64,000 bases of DNA. Source: Bisporella sp. PMI_857 (taxonomy: Eukaryota; Ascomycota; Leotiomycetes; Helotiales; Helotiaceae). Where the stretch lies: NCBI GenBank assembly GCA_021307315.1, contig JAJSPD010000128.1, positions 1 through 64,000 of the forward strand, given 5' to 3'. This document shows, one piece after another, positions 1 through 12,149 of this stretch. The translations under genes were made by a program, and so were the position numbers. The notes below the pieces were generated by a model that was given only the letters and a program-made list of their open reading frames with translations, ran no database searches and was not told the DNA's origin. Positions within the stretch are counted from its first letter, which is position 1, and the number at the start of each line of letters is the position of its first letter.

Positions 1-300
1 CGAAGTCACCTGGCGACAATTTTTTTCTGTCATTAGAGTGCTCCAATCAAATCGATTTGAATTTATTTTATCTTATATATATAGATAATACTAAAAATTT
101 TATTTATTGAAATTTAAAATTTAAAACTAAAAACACTAAATATATATAAAATAAATATGGTTTAATATTAAAAAACTACAAATAATATTATTATATAAAA
201 ACAAATACTTATATTTGATTATCGACAGTTTTAATATAAAAAAAACCAAATGTTTTATATATTCAACAGTTAAGAATAGAAAGTATACGAAACTCCTCTT
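1..300. other. AT-rich intergenic block
   Basis: The first roughly 300 bases are almost entirely A and T, with runs of TATATA and AAAATTT and no open frame of note. Composition changes sharply to ordinary coding-like sequence after about 300. In fungal genomes such blocks are usually old repeat DNA or gene-poor isochores. Nothing in it is recognisable as a specific element. Confidence 0.6.
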
Positions 301-869
301 TTACTTCTTGCCAATCCAAAAACTTTCCATTTGAAATGATGGACATCATCAGAATGAATTCTGCCTTGTGGAGATATATGAAATGCACAATGCATATTAG
401 CCACTATTTTTCGAATAATTACGCTATAAAGATATGGAAACAACGGCTTGTGCTAGGGGCCTCATGTTTTGAGAGTAGTGATTTTGATTTTGGTATCAGC
501 TTTCGCAGCTGTACCTGCCGTTGTCAGTTGGGGATATGCTGTCGTTGTACGACTTGAAGTGTAAAATGACAGTTGGAGAGCTATCCGAAGAATTGCAGAG
601 GGATATATGCAAACAAAGAGTCAAAGCTAAGGATGATATGAATGTGAGATGCAATAGAGACATATGAAGGAAGACAAACGCGACTTAGGTACCATACGGT
701 TATTCCGGCTTTTCTTCTTGTGGAGACTGATTGAGGGATTCCAGCCATGTATGGTCTTATATACCCCTTCTGAACTGACTGTGAATTAGCCATTCGCTCA
801 TTCTATGTCTGATAACAAAAGTGTTCTAGATATCTATATAGAGTTGATCTATACATATGAAATATGTAT
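301..869. other. Intergenic, no gene recognised
   Basis: Only short frames without family resemblance are present. It is the 3' flank of the hydantoinase gene that ends at 870 on the minus strand. Confidence 0.5.
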
Positions 870-3867
870 CTATCTATTCGGCCCAAACTCTTCTATCACG
901 CTTCTCGGCTTCGTATATACCAGCGAACTTGTGTATTCATACTCCAATCCAAAAGCTCCCGGCCCCACGAGTTGTAAACCTCTCTCAGTCACCCAGATCG
1001 GATGCGGCGCAACAATCATCACCGTAACCTTCAGCCCATACCTATACTCCTGGACCCCAATCGCCTCTCCAGTCGATACATCCAGTAAGAAAATCAGATC
1101 CGGCGCCGTAGCCAACACCATCTCTTCCCCATTCTCGGATTTGGCGAGGATGGCGAGATTCTCATTCATGAATGGAATATGTACCTCCGTATATGACGCC
1201 TGTCGCTCGTCGGCACTCTCGATCTCGTTATCACTGAGCCGCTCTATGATGACTTTCCCGACGCTGTGAGCTGTTGTGGTCAAACTACTTTCTACACTTC
1301 TGATCTTCCCTGTGAACAGCCGCTTTGCGCTTTTGTTGCCGCCGCATTCTTCGATGATCTTGTTGGGGACGGATGACAGAGATGACGTCTGCTGTGCTAT
1401 TGAGACTACACGACCTAGGCGCCAAGCGAGGGAGTATGAATTAGGGATTGAGGTTCGTTGGGCTTGAACGCCGTCGAGGGGACGGGATACGCCACATGCT
1501 GCGACACCCATACTAAAGACAGCCGTTCTGATGGCTAAGCTGGCTTCTTCTTGCGAGGTTTGGTTGGCTGGGATGACGACGTTGTTTCCGGTGCCGGAGC
1601 AAAGGGTTACAGGGAGGAGATCGTTGATCGAGGTTGCGGTCACATAGGCAGAGCACATCTCGTAAGATGGGTACGCACGACCCATTTGATCTGCGTCAAC
1701 TGTCGGAATATTGTAATATTTTGAGCTCCCCCATTCAAGAGCTTGAAGGCCGTTGCTACCTCCAATTTCAGTTGTAAGCATTGTCGTATACTCGAGGTGC
1801 ATCTCATCTGACATTGCAGCAAGTGCGTGAAGCATGGAGTCTCCTCCTGGTCTCTCGATACTGACTGCTGGTGTTCCAACTGCGGCTATCGGTGGCAGTA
1901 TATCATCTTTTGTTAAGCTCTCCAAGCTCTTAATTTTCACGGTCTCGCCTTCCTCTAATAGCTGTGCTACCTCAAGAAACACCCCATAAGGAGAACCGCC
2001 TCCACCACAACCTAAGATATAACAGCCTATGGACAGGAAGTCCAGATCTGTTTTTGACACACTCCAAATACCATCTGGGTCTATGGATGGCGTGTACGTT
2101 TTCAACTCAATCTTCTCTCTTACATCTTCAGTATCCGCCTCGTGTGTCTTTGTCTCCTCGTATAGCTCTTCCTCTTGGACAGGATCTTCCTTGACAGAAT
2201 CCAACAGCTCTTTATGTACCCTTGCATGATCGGCCGCAAGAGCAACTTCGACCCGAATATTCGTTTCGCCATCAGAATAAGGTACACCGTTCGCTTGTTC
2301 ATTGAGTACTGTTACTGCATTCTGATCTCCACCTCTCGAGACAGCATCTTTGACCGCCAAAGCTTTCGCCCTAGCAATCTCAGCCGTGATATTATCCGTT
2401 CTGACCACAAACTCAGCACTGCCGGATACCTTGGCCATTGCTGCACCAATGGCATTTGCAACCCCAGCATGTTCAGGGACAATAATCCTTGAAACACCTT
2501 CAAGAGCATCTGGGCAGAGAATCGACCCGCCTCCAACCAGGATCACAGCACATGGCTCCGGTGAGAACTTTGTACGATCAATCACCAGTTCTAGCATTCG
2601 CTTTATGCTCGCCTTCGCATTTACAATAGTGGCTTCAGGTAAATCTGCCTTAGATGTGCCAATATCCGCTCCTGAAGCTGCCGCTACATCCGTTGCTGTT
2701 GGAGTACCTCCGCCGAAACATAGTGCGTCTGTTAGGATGTCATGACCAACGCTCTCAGGGCCGATAGTGACTTTACCATCTGCTACATGTAAGAGTGAGC
2801 CGCCTCCCAGCCCAATAGACTCCACGGAAGGCATCTGAAGATTTATTTTTACGCCTGCTAAGTCTGTGTAGCTTTTGGCGAGACGAGGGTAGCCATTCTT
2901 GAGCAGGTATCCTACGTCAGTGGTGGTCCCTCCAATATCAACAACTATGCAACCTTTCTGTTCAACTTGATCGCCTGCCAACAGTGCGGCACCACGGATA
3001 GAATTTGTGGCCCCAGAAGAGAAGATAGCAATTGGGTATTTCAAGGCTTCTGAGAACGGTAGCAAATGGCCTTCGTTGGAAGACAAATATAGCGGGCAAT
3101 GTAGTCCAGTCTTCGACATCGCGCCGATGAAGGAGCGAATTGTCCTACGAGCAAAGTTGAGGATAGATGCATTAAGGATGGAAGCATTCTCGCGGGCCAA
3201 GAGGCCTGCTCCAGCTACATCATGTGAGCAAACAATGTTGACGCCTGGCCCTAATCCGGTGCGAATGATATCTTTAACCCGATTCTCTTGATGGTGGTCT
3301 TTGTCCATGGGAGATCCAATGCCCACGATAACGACATTCTTCAACTCCTTAGACTTGATGATCTCAACTTGCTCTTTCACAGCATTCTCATCAATCGGCG
3401 CAATTTCATCTCCCGTGATATTGCAGCCTCCAGGAATGATCGCTGTATGACCATTCACAACATTTTTTAGAGCTTTTGGCCAAGCTGAGAAGGTTGGTTG
3501 GCCTTTGGAAAAATTGTATGAGGCAAGTCTGATGACGGCAACTTTCTCCACTCTTGAGGAGTCTCGCTCAATGATGGCATTCAGGAAATGTGTTGTCCCA
3601 ATGGCTAGAGCTGAGATATCTCCTGAATTTATGGTAGATTTGTCTAGAAGCGCTTGAAGCGTGTCTCGGACACTGATAGTTACATTAGAAGTCGTGGGTG
3701 CTTTGTGAGCAGCAACAACATTGATATTACTGCCGTCGGCTACCCGCAAAAGGACTGCATCGGTATTGGTCCCTGCAAGATGTTAGATGATGGTTAAAAA
3801 TTTCGGTATATTGAATGTGAGTACCTCCAACGTCTATGCCCACGATCAAAGGGCTCTGATCAGTCAT
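870..3867 (-). CDS. Hydantoinase/oxoprolinase-DUF917 fusion protein
   Basis: This is a two-exon gene of about 981 residues. Exon 1 (3825-3867) encodes MTDQSPLIVGIDVG. A 52-nt intron (3773-3824) follows, and exon 2 continues GTNTDAVLL, which restores the N-terminal ATP-binding loop of hydantoinase A/oxoprolinase. Residues about 5-190 match the HydA N-terminal domain and about 200-450 the hydantoinase A core (DIGGTTTDVG, IGLGGGSL, LVGGGS). After an acidic linker, the last about 370 residues match DUF917 (LGCGGGGSP, CGVSRPLDG). The family carries out ATP-dependent opening of cyclic imides such as hydantoins or 5-oxoproline. In bacteria the DUF917 part is commonly a separate neighbouring protein, so this is a fusion. 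The gene is head-to-head with an NCS1 permease, suggesting import and cleavage of the same nitrogen compound. The substrate is not readable from sequence. Confidence 0.9.
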
Positions 3868-4750
3868 TTCGTATCTTCGTGTCTAAAACTGTGGCTCCGC
3901 TCCAAGAAAGGTCACGAGATAAATATGCAGCAGTATCAAAGGCCGGGAAGTTTTCGGCAAATGATTTTTTCAATACTTCTGCCTCTCCCCTACCGCACAG
4001 CAATGTCTTCTGGATTTTATTGATTGGAGGAGGCAAAGAAGAGGCTTTCCGTTTAAAGAGGAATCATCCGAGATGTTGAAGAGTACCATTGGATCTAATC
4101 TTATCAGATGAAAACTTTAGGAGCGCCTGGTGGAGTGCCAAGGAAAGCCGTCGTTCCCTCTTTCCTGTTGGTGGAGCTGCAAGTGGAACCGAGAACTGCC
4201 TCTCCCCATTTTTGCTTTCAAAACATACAACAACCTGAACAAGTTCAATAACATAGTTCTATGAGAACAGCAATCAGTTTCAATGGGAGATAGATTTTTT
4301 ATTTTGTGACCCTTTTCTGCTTGCTTCAGCATTTTGTTGCATTTCGTTATCAGATCAGATTTGGACATCCATCATTATCATTCGCCGTCGCCCTCGTCAA
4401 TATGCCGCAATGTTATGCATGTGTACCCCGCTGCTGCTTGGCTGTCTGCATGCCGGCCCGTTGATCTTTTTCCGGCCAGGACTTCTTATTTCCAAGTGGA
4501 TTCATGTTTCTTTATATTTTTATAGTCTACAGATAAGAATTGCTCGGTGATTACGGCTTGTTCTCGGTCGTGGTTTGAAGCGAGACTTCATATCACGTAT
4601 CCCATTTATTGAAGCGCTTCCGATCCTGATCTCTCTCTTTTAAATAATGCTCTTCTCTCGCTTCTCGTGTCTCTCCGTTTTCGGCGTAGGTGTGGCATAT
4701 ATTTAGGTTGGGTTTGGTTTGGTAAAACATTCAAGACCAAGGCTGTAGCT
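3868..4750. promoter_or_regulatory. Divergent promoter with GATA-factor sites
   Basis: The 883-bp gap between the hydantoinase and permease start codons holds no convincing gene. HGATAR motifs, the binding consensus of AreA/NIT2-type nitrogen regulators, occur at 3917-3922 (AGATAA), 4100-4106 (TGATAAG, minus strand), 4346-4352 (TGATAAC, minus strand) and 4531-4537 (AGATAAG). Shared nitrogen-metabolite control of the two genes is a reasonable inference. The motif is short, so some copies may be chance. Confidence 0.45.
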
Positions 4751-6621
4751 ATGGCGAAATTCTTGAGAAGATTGGAGATCAAAGATGATTCATATAGCGG
4801 CTTTAAGACCACCATATGGCTAAACCCAGACATCGCACCACTGCCGCCGAGCAGAAGAACCTGGAGCCACGTCGATTATTTTGGATTTAGTGCAGTTGCC
4901 AGGTGAGCAAAAGTAGCACGCTGGCTCTTCACAACTGGGAATATTCGCTGACAGAATCCCAAGTCTTTGCATCACAGCATGGACTGGCTCAGCAGCTCTC
5001 CTGTCCCTTGGCCTTACGGTTGGAGGAACGCTTGGCGCCCAATTAGTCTCCAAAATCTTCATGGCCTTGTTGGCGATTGGAAACGGTTGGCTAGGTGCTG
5101 AATGGCACGTTGGGTTCACTGTTGCTCAGAGGTAATAGCTCGAATTATATCATCAATTGACCGAGCTGACAACATATAGAACTACTTTAGGAGTCTATGG
5201 CGCTTTTATTGCCATTCTGATCAGAATCATTCTCAGTATCGTATGGTATTCTAGCCAAGCTTGGCTCGGTGGGCTCTGTGTCACTGCCATGATCAGCAGC
5301 TGGAGTCGTGACTTCCTGAACATGGAAAACACCCTTCCAGAGAGTGCCCACATGGTGACACGTGACTTCATTGGCTTTATAATCTTTCAGTTCATCTCCA
5401 TTCCATTTATGGTATTTCCTCCTCCATATCCGATTGCTACCTTTCTAACATTCACCAGCTCATCCGGCCCGAAAAAGTCCGCTTTCCACTCTTCTTCGCC
5501 AATGCATTTACAACCTCCGTGATGGTTGGGATATGTATCAGGACGTGCCTCAAGGCAGGCGGCGTCGGCCCTCTCATTCATCAGGGAACACAATACTCTA
5601 CGCTCTCACCAGCATGGGCGTGGTTTTACGCGATTACCTCGTCTGTAGGCAGCATCTCCTCCGGAATACTCAATCAATCCGACTACACCCGCTTTGCCGT
5701 AAAGCAAGGACGACAAGTCTATGGTACAATCTTTGGCCTGTTCTTCGTCGGCACTTTGGTCCCCATCCTCTCAATTCTGACTGCTTCTGCTTCTGTAGAG
5801 ATATATGGCGCGGAACCGTACTGGAACCCGCTGACGCTGATTATACAGTGGCTATTAGATGACTATTCATCTGCAAACAGAGCCGCTGCATTCTTCTGTA
5901 GTCTTGCGTTCGTAATTTCGCAGCTTGCTGAAAATATTCTCGGCAATGGATTCGCAGCTGGCATGGATCTCGCGGGTCTTTTTCCGAAGTACATCAATAT
6001 GCGCCGAGGATGTCTCATCTGTGCAATACTGTCCTGGGTTGTGCAGCCATGGCTGTTCTACAATACTGCTAGTATATTTGTGTCTGTCATGGCATCATTC
6101 TCGGTATTCCTGGCGCCGTTAACAGGAATCATGCTTGTCGACTACTTCGTGATCCGAAAGCAGAATATCGAGCTAATGCAACTGTACACTGGATCTAACG
6201 AAGGAGCATATTACTTCACTGGCGGAGTAAACTGGCGAGCAATTTTCACCTGGGTGATCTGTTTCACTCCCGCGATGCCAGGGATGATTGCCAGCTTGAA
6301 CACAAATATCGTTCTGGGTGAAGGAATCATGAACTATTACCGCGGGAATTACATCTTCGGTAATTATCCTCCCTCCTCATCGCTATGAACAACAAAAAAT
6401 ACTAACAAAGAATAGGTCTTCTTGAAGGCGCAGCGCTTTATTACATCCTCTGCCAGATCTTCAAGATCAAGCGCGCCGGATTTGAAGACGATCAAGATTA
6501 CTACGGCACGTTCGACGAGGAACAGACGGAACGGAGGGGCATTGCGCCGTTCACGGGACCGAAAGATCCTGCGCGCGTCGCAGAGACCGAGGTAGATAGG
6601 GAGACGAGGACGTTGGTGTGA
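4751..6621 (+). CDS. NCS1-family nucleobase/allantoin/hydantoin permease
   Basis: Five exons are consistent with an intact gene of about 555 residues: 4751-4902, 4955-5131, 5180-5411, 5459-6359 and 6416-6621. All four introns are 48-56 nt and every phase closes. The N-terminus has the family signature NPDIAPLPPSRRTW followed by a first helix (DYFGFSAVA). GNGWLGAEWHVGFTVAQR and the WYSSQAWLGG helix are typical of Fur-type fungal NCS1 proteins (uracil, allantoin, hydantoin, uridine). About 12 hydrophobic segments run to a charged cytosolic tail ending in TRTLV. The start was chosen because ATG 4751 is just upstream of the conserved motif. It is divergent from the hydantoinase gene. NCS1 substrates cannot be assigned from sequence alone; a cyclic ureide or imide is favoured by context. 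Confidence 0.9.
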
Positions 6622-7270
6622 GAGGTTAAAGGATGAGAATTGGAGCGAACGGCGCGTAAAGCCAGTGTTAGAATAGAGGCCTAAGAATTTCCAGCAAGAT
6701 TTGTGAGTCAAAGTGTATCTTGATCAATATATATGATCTTTCTAAAGTAGATGATTCTGAAACCAACGAGAAATATCGAGATCCTCCTAGATATGTCAAC
6801 TATCAACAATAAGAGCTCGATACAGGTCTATCATAGCTTCCAGAGCACGAGCTGACTATTGTGAGATCCGTACAGACTTTTCATTATTGAGATGAGGATA
6901 ATACGGACCTCTTTCTGAAAACGTCCGGATATAACTAATCGTCTACGAGTTTGGCTTTGTAATGGGGGAGAGATTGAGGGTAGCTAAAGTCGCTATACTT
7001 CTAGAACTGTCATTGCATAGTACTCAAGATTGCTTAGCAATGCATTGACACTAGACGCTGAGGCATACCGACATGAGTGTCCGCCGAAGTGTAACATAGG
7101 CGCTGAAGCGTATAAAATTATAACACACATTGAATGGCTACTACACCATTACTTGTGCCAAAAGCCTAGAAGTTTCGGCACATTATTTTCCGAGCTTCTA
7201 TTATCCTAGTGCCCGATATCCATACTGATGAAATCGCCATCTAAATCTGTCGAATTCAGCAGAGCGACTC
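6622..7270. other. Intergenic, no gene recognised
   Basis: This is the 3' flank of the permease gene. Only very short frames are present and no repeat structure is seen. Confidence 0.5.
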
Positions 7271-7274
7271 CTGT

Positions 7275-8068
7275 CTAATTCTCCTCCGGATCTGCAAGTT
7301 CAACCAAATAGTGAACATACATTTTTCTCCTACTAAAGGTAATTCCACGCTTATGTTTTTGCCAACTGCGTGAAGAAATAGATGCTATCTCAAAGTCCCT
7401 GAAGAACTCGCGGATTCTGGTGTGGGCCGTTGCGTTATCAGGAAAATCGGGCAGTTTTTTAACATCGAGTCTCTCTTGGTGTTCTCCTTTGTGTGGGCTG
7501 CCGTATGTGTTACTCCTGTTGCGGTCTAAAAACCTGTCGAGCGGAGTGAACTTATTGGCCTGTTTAAGCAGGACTAGATAGTCAAGAATTGGCTCACCAC
7601 TGGCCTTCAATAACTCTTTCAGCCTGTTCCTTAGTTTTGAAATCGATGGAGGCATAAGCGTGATTCGATTGATCCTTAGCTTCGATCGGCATATCTATTC
7701 CTTCCACCCCTTCTGAATCAACACCAAGCAATTCAACAAAATCTCGAACCGTAGCATACTTCTGTAAGTTTCTCGCAACTACCCTTCTCCCATCCTCACA
7801 TGCTTCTCCTCCTTTCTTGACATTAAATGGTTCTCGGAGTCGTGAGAGACGGAATTTTGGCTGGGCTATTGCATTATTTCCAAAGTCATTGGTTGCAAGC
7901 GTATCTGGCATAGGGCTTTAAGGCTCCCGTTCGACTGTGGCAGCTACGAGTGAAGCGTTCTGCGCCGGCTTTTTCGGTGCACTTTGTCTGGTTAGATGAC
8001 GAGTTCTTGGAAGCCTGCGGCTGAGTAGGTTGACTCTTGATGAAAGATACTAGAGATTTAGGTCCCAT
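7275..8068 (-). pseudogene. Decayed RNA-recognition-motif (RRM) protein gene
   Basis: Three minus-strand frames together resemble a two-RRM fungal RNA-binding protein. The middle piece (7594-7911) contains RRVVARNLQKYATV and YASIDFKTKEQAERVIEG, which are RNP2- and RNP1-like strands of one RRM. The downstream piece (7275-7655, another frame) has LPDFPDNATAHTRIREFF, the start of a second RRM, and stops soon after LVELADPEEN, before that domain should end. The upstream piece (7886-8068) is again in another frame, and a stop lies just before MPDTLATND. The gap between the two RRMs could be bridged only by a 38-nt intron that does not keep frame. I infer a gene broken by frameshifts and truncation. 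A multi-intron active gene is a less likely alternative. Confidence 0.5.
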
Positions 8069-9270
8069 TGCAATAGTTACATATGATAGTTTTCCTCTAG
8101 ATTTTACTGAATTCGAGCCGGGTTCCGGTGCCGAATATCTAGGCGGCTCAGTTTGCTTGGGACCATGCTAATAGTCTTGAAATGCGGTACCAGATGACGA
8201 TGCTGAAATGCAACGGGAACCTTGCGAACAATCAGAATTGATATAAGCTCCAAGATTATACGCGGCGCAAAAGGAGAAGGCAAGAAGACAAATGATCGAA
8301 GGAGATAAAGTTGCTATAGCTAAGGGGGGAGGGGTTCCTTTTTGGGCGTACCTACAAGGGAGGCATCTGCTCGTGGAAAGAGTCGAGACATATGTTATCT
8401 GTATAGAAGGCACGAACATTGGCAAGCCTCAGCCGAGCCTCAACTACAGGTGTAGGCATTTGTGGAGAGCTGGAAAGTATTTCGAATGTTCGGATTTCGG
8501 CCAACTGACCTGTGGAGACAGCTGACACCGGGATCAGCTGCAGGCTAATGATATTTGCAGTCCCCGGATATGAGGTTTATATAACATGATTTGGCGAGTT
8601 TTAATGTCTGCAACTGAGGTGAAATTTGAGAATGAATAAGTGGAAGACTCGGCGGCGCGGTCCGCTCGCATGCCATACTTCGGACCCAAATTTTCTTGAC
8701 CGTGAGTACATGCTCTCGACTAACCCTCTACTCTCTCATCACCGGCCTGCAAGCTCTTCAGTCCTTCCATAATCACGCCCACTAATTTCCGTCCAGGGGT
8801 GTCTGCGCCACTGGCCTCAATACCAAAAGTCCTGCACCATCCCAACCAAGCTTCTGAGAACCAACCATATCAACGGCTGCTTGTCGTCGATCTCATCGAT
8901 TGGCTTCACCATGAATCAATAAATCTGCTTTCCGATCTGTTGAGTGACAAAATCAAGTATATATATGCCTCACTTAGCGATGGATTCAACCAATGGGCAT
9001 GAGACACTCGTTTATTTTGTGAACGACGCTGATGCCGTATTAATGACTCGTTGTACGTCTAAGATCCCGCACACAACTTCATGATATTGCCGTTACACAA
9101 AAGCTGAATACTTTGAGCTCCTTGAAAATGAGTGGCACTGCTCTCCTGTTTGTGGAGGTGAGAGATATACAAGGTATCTAGCACCCACCCAACAGCCAGC
9201 TTAATATACACCGGCCGTGAGCACCCAAGCGCCTACCAATGAATAGATACCATCTGTATTAAGTACCGGG
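8069..9270. other. Intergenic, no gene recognised
   Basis: About 1.2 kb with only short unrelated frames on both strands. No inverted repeats or RNA genes were noticed. Confidence 0.45.
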
Positions 9271-10868
9271 TCAACATACGCAGAAGTTTTTCGCGATGCA
9301 TTCACATGCGTACCGGATAATGGCACTGCCATCTTTTTCGTTTTTGTTAGTGAAGGGGAAGGGCTTGGACAAAAGTTTAAGCTCTGATAGGTAGGAGCCG
9401 TCAGAGAGAGCTATCGTGAGATCTGAGTAGGCATGAAATAGTTTGCATAATATAACATTTTGGCAGGTCGATTTCAAGCCACAAGGACCACTTGGAACGG
9501 ATATATTATTGAGTCGTCGGGTGCCTAGCCAATAGCTGCGCCTATATTGTCGCCTATCAGATCTGGTGCTTCTTGAAGTATAGTGTTGTGCCAATATCAT
9601 TTCTCCTTCATTTACCATGCGAGCCAGCCAGCGAAAACTCAACGAGATCGCTAAACCTATATCGAATTCCTCTACGTCGTGATTATCTCGTGACGATTTG
9701 CCTGAGGCCATTTGGATGCGGGAGTAATTGCTGAACACCTGCAAAAGTTCATAAAGTATTGGCCATCTAAGCCGCAATACATGCCTGCAAAGAATGAGGA
9801 GCTTAGTAAATATAGTTCAAATGGCATGATTATGTAGCCCTTTTCATAATCGCCACTTCTGCACCTTCATTGATCCCACGATCCGATAACGATTGCTTTA
9901 CCTGAATGGTTAACTTCCTGATCAATCGATTGTTCGATCATCAACAGAAGCTCTGTGGCTCTTATTACCAATTCTATAAGGATCAGTGAATGAAGACAAT
10001 GTATTCTGGAAGGAGAGCATACCTTTATACTGTAATGTGTATGAAACTGGTGGAGTATCCTCATCACGGCTCAGATCCACCAAGACTGGCATAATGGTGT
10101 CATCTTCATGGACTGCCACTCTTAATCCAATATGCTCGTGAGTATCAGCCCAGAGGAGTCCTCTCTTGTAAGCCGAATCATCCTGCTCTTTGCTGTCGGA
10201 TTGCAGATTCAATTGGCTGGCCAGAAATTCTCTCCAGACCCTTATAGTCCCATCTCCAACATTAATCAAGCTTGTAAAAAGTCCTCTCCTAGGTCCTACT
10301 TTTACACAGTTGGTGATGATGCATAATTGCGAGAAAAGCTCGTGGGACTCTAGATGGATATCTTGAGAGACGAATTCTGTCTGCCTGTCTGTGGTAATGT
10401 TGGAACTACCTGGGATTACGCCACCAGCAGGATGTCTTCTCGCCCTCCGATTATCATCGCTAGGTTGCTGCGGCTCGAAATGCGCGTATATGTCTGCCAA
10501 CCTGCCAATCTTTCCGGTGCTTCCGGCATCGAACAAGGTTTCCACTTCTTTGACTTCCTTCACGGAACCTGCACCAAGATTCTTGCACAGAAAATATGGA
10601 GTGGACAACTTTGCAGAAGGGTGGAAGACCTCGAGGATTAAGGTGTGCTCAGCGAGTGATGCAGTTTTGGCAATTCGGGACTCTAGGATTAGGGCAATGG
10701 CGGCGTAGAAACGAGGTGACGTAGTGGTTATTGGTAAGAGATCCGTAGTACGAAATGAAGAGAGGATAGTGATGAGGATCTCGAGAAAGTTAGCATGCTG
10801 CGGAAGGGATTCAAAGCTCGGTTTACCTCGTTAGGGAGGGATTCAATCCGGGTAGTTGGAGCTGCCAT
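9271..10868 (-). CDS. F-box-like protein, uncharacterised, multi-exon
   Basis: ATG at 10868 gives a 14-residue exon ending LPNE (10827-10868). The next in-frame stretch reads HANFLEILITIL..TTDLLPITTTSPRFY, an F-box-like pattern, followed by LILEVFHPSAKLSTPYFLC and a long exon to about 10023. A 49-nt intron (9974-10022) leads into an exon reading ELVIRATELLLMIEQSID (9902-9973). Another open segment (9271-9777), with LAISLSFRWLARMVNEGEM and a Cys-rich tail (CGLKSTCQNVILCKLFHAYSDL), is probably the 3' part, but its splice junction does not close by eye. F-box proteins select substrates for SCF ubiquitin ligases. The target is unknown. Joining LPNE to HANFL requires removing only 29 nt, below normal intron size, so a frameshifted gene is possible. 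Confidence 0.5.
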
Positions 10869-12149
10869 TTTGTCGACTGTGAGAAACAATTGAGAAAAGA
10901 AAACAATAAAAATAGAATGCTAATGAAGAGAGTCGGGAAACTGCTGTTCCTTATGCTACTCATATAGCTAGGCGTTCTCTCTTGTTGATCGGGGAGATTC
11001 GGATTCCTTCACTTCTCGTAGCGAAGTACAATAGATTAGTTGGATGATTTGTTCCGGACCAGATACACGACTCAAGAAAGATCGGGCTATCATGCCATCA
11101 GCTAACTGAGATCATACGGTAGAGCAAGGACAGACACACCAGTGGATCAAGCAATGTTGAAGTAGGGATTAAATGGGACGTAGGTTGTGTCCACGCCACG
11201 ACGGTAGAGAAAGTCAAAGAGATTCGCGTTGAGTTCGGTTCTTAGGATAGCTTGAGATACAAAGAATGAATGCAAATTCAAACGTCCTATCAAGAGCTGT
11301 GATCTTTGAATGGATAGATTACTCCAAAATACTTGAGGCTCTGTGACCACTTTCTATCAAGATGACGTTTTATGCATACCCCAGCGATAAGGAAGCTCAT
11401 CAAACTTGGCACTGGTATCCACTTCCACTCCACGCATCTCGCTTCCGTTTACTGTCCCCCTTACAGCAATATCTAAACATTAGAAGAATTTAAGATCGAT
11501 ACCCAAACAACCTTATTCTACAGCCTTACATCTATCTCGAACTAAACAATGACAGCGATGAGTAAGATTGTACGCTAGCAGGAGACCCGCCAAGTGCTGC
11601 AAACCCATGGGAGGGCCCGCCAAATCATATAAAGGTAATTGAATTCTGCACTCTAAAATAAGACTCATAGACCACAACTAGTATCATGATGAATTAAGCA
11701 TTACAAAACTAAATTATGTTCTATCAAACATCAAAATCAAATTGTCAGAGTTTTGACATCCAGAATATAAAGTCCCATACAATGGTCAGCTTTTGAATTC
11801 CCTACTCACAATTACCAGCCTATAGCACAAGGGATCATTCCAATCCCTAAGACATATTCGTTAGAATCTCTGAGCAAAGTAGGCTACCTCAAAAGAACTG
11901 TAAGGCCTTGTAAGCTGTCCGTGGTTTCATTTTGTACTTCCATGCCAAGACTAAGACCCACTTGTGTCAAAAGCACCGCTGGAAGGTTTCACCGTCTCCG
12001 AAACTCTCTTCACAATATCAATAGACCGATGTTGACTTAAACAAACAGCTTTGTATCTTCCACTACATACTAAGCACCCGCAAACACAACCCTCAGCAGT
12101 AGTCCGCTAGTAATCTCTGAGGGTCTGCGAGCCACGTATATCATATATC
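10869..12149. other. Intergenic, no gene recognised
   Basis: About 1.3 kb between the F-box-like start and the HD-domain gene. It holds promoter regions of both but no recognisable frame, RNA gene or repeat. Confidence 0.45.

Noticed and set aside
1..300. Mitochondrial-like origin of the AT-rich block
   Set aside because: Only AT content suggests it; no mitochondrial gene or tRNA is present.
805..1269. 154-codon plus-strand frame over the hydantoinase gene
   Set aside because: Lies antisense to the conserved DUF917 coding sequence; the opposite strand has clear family motifs.
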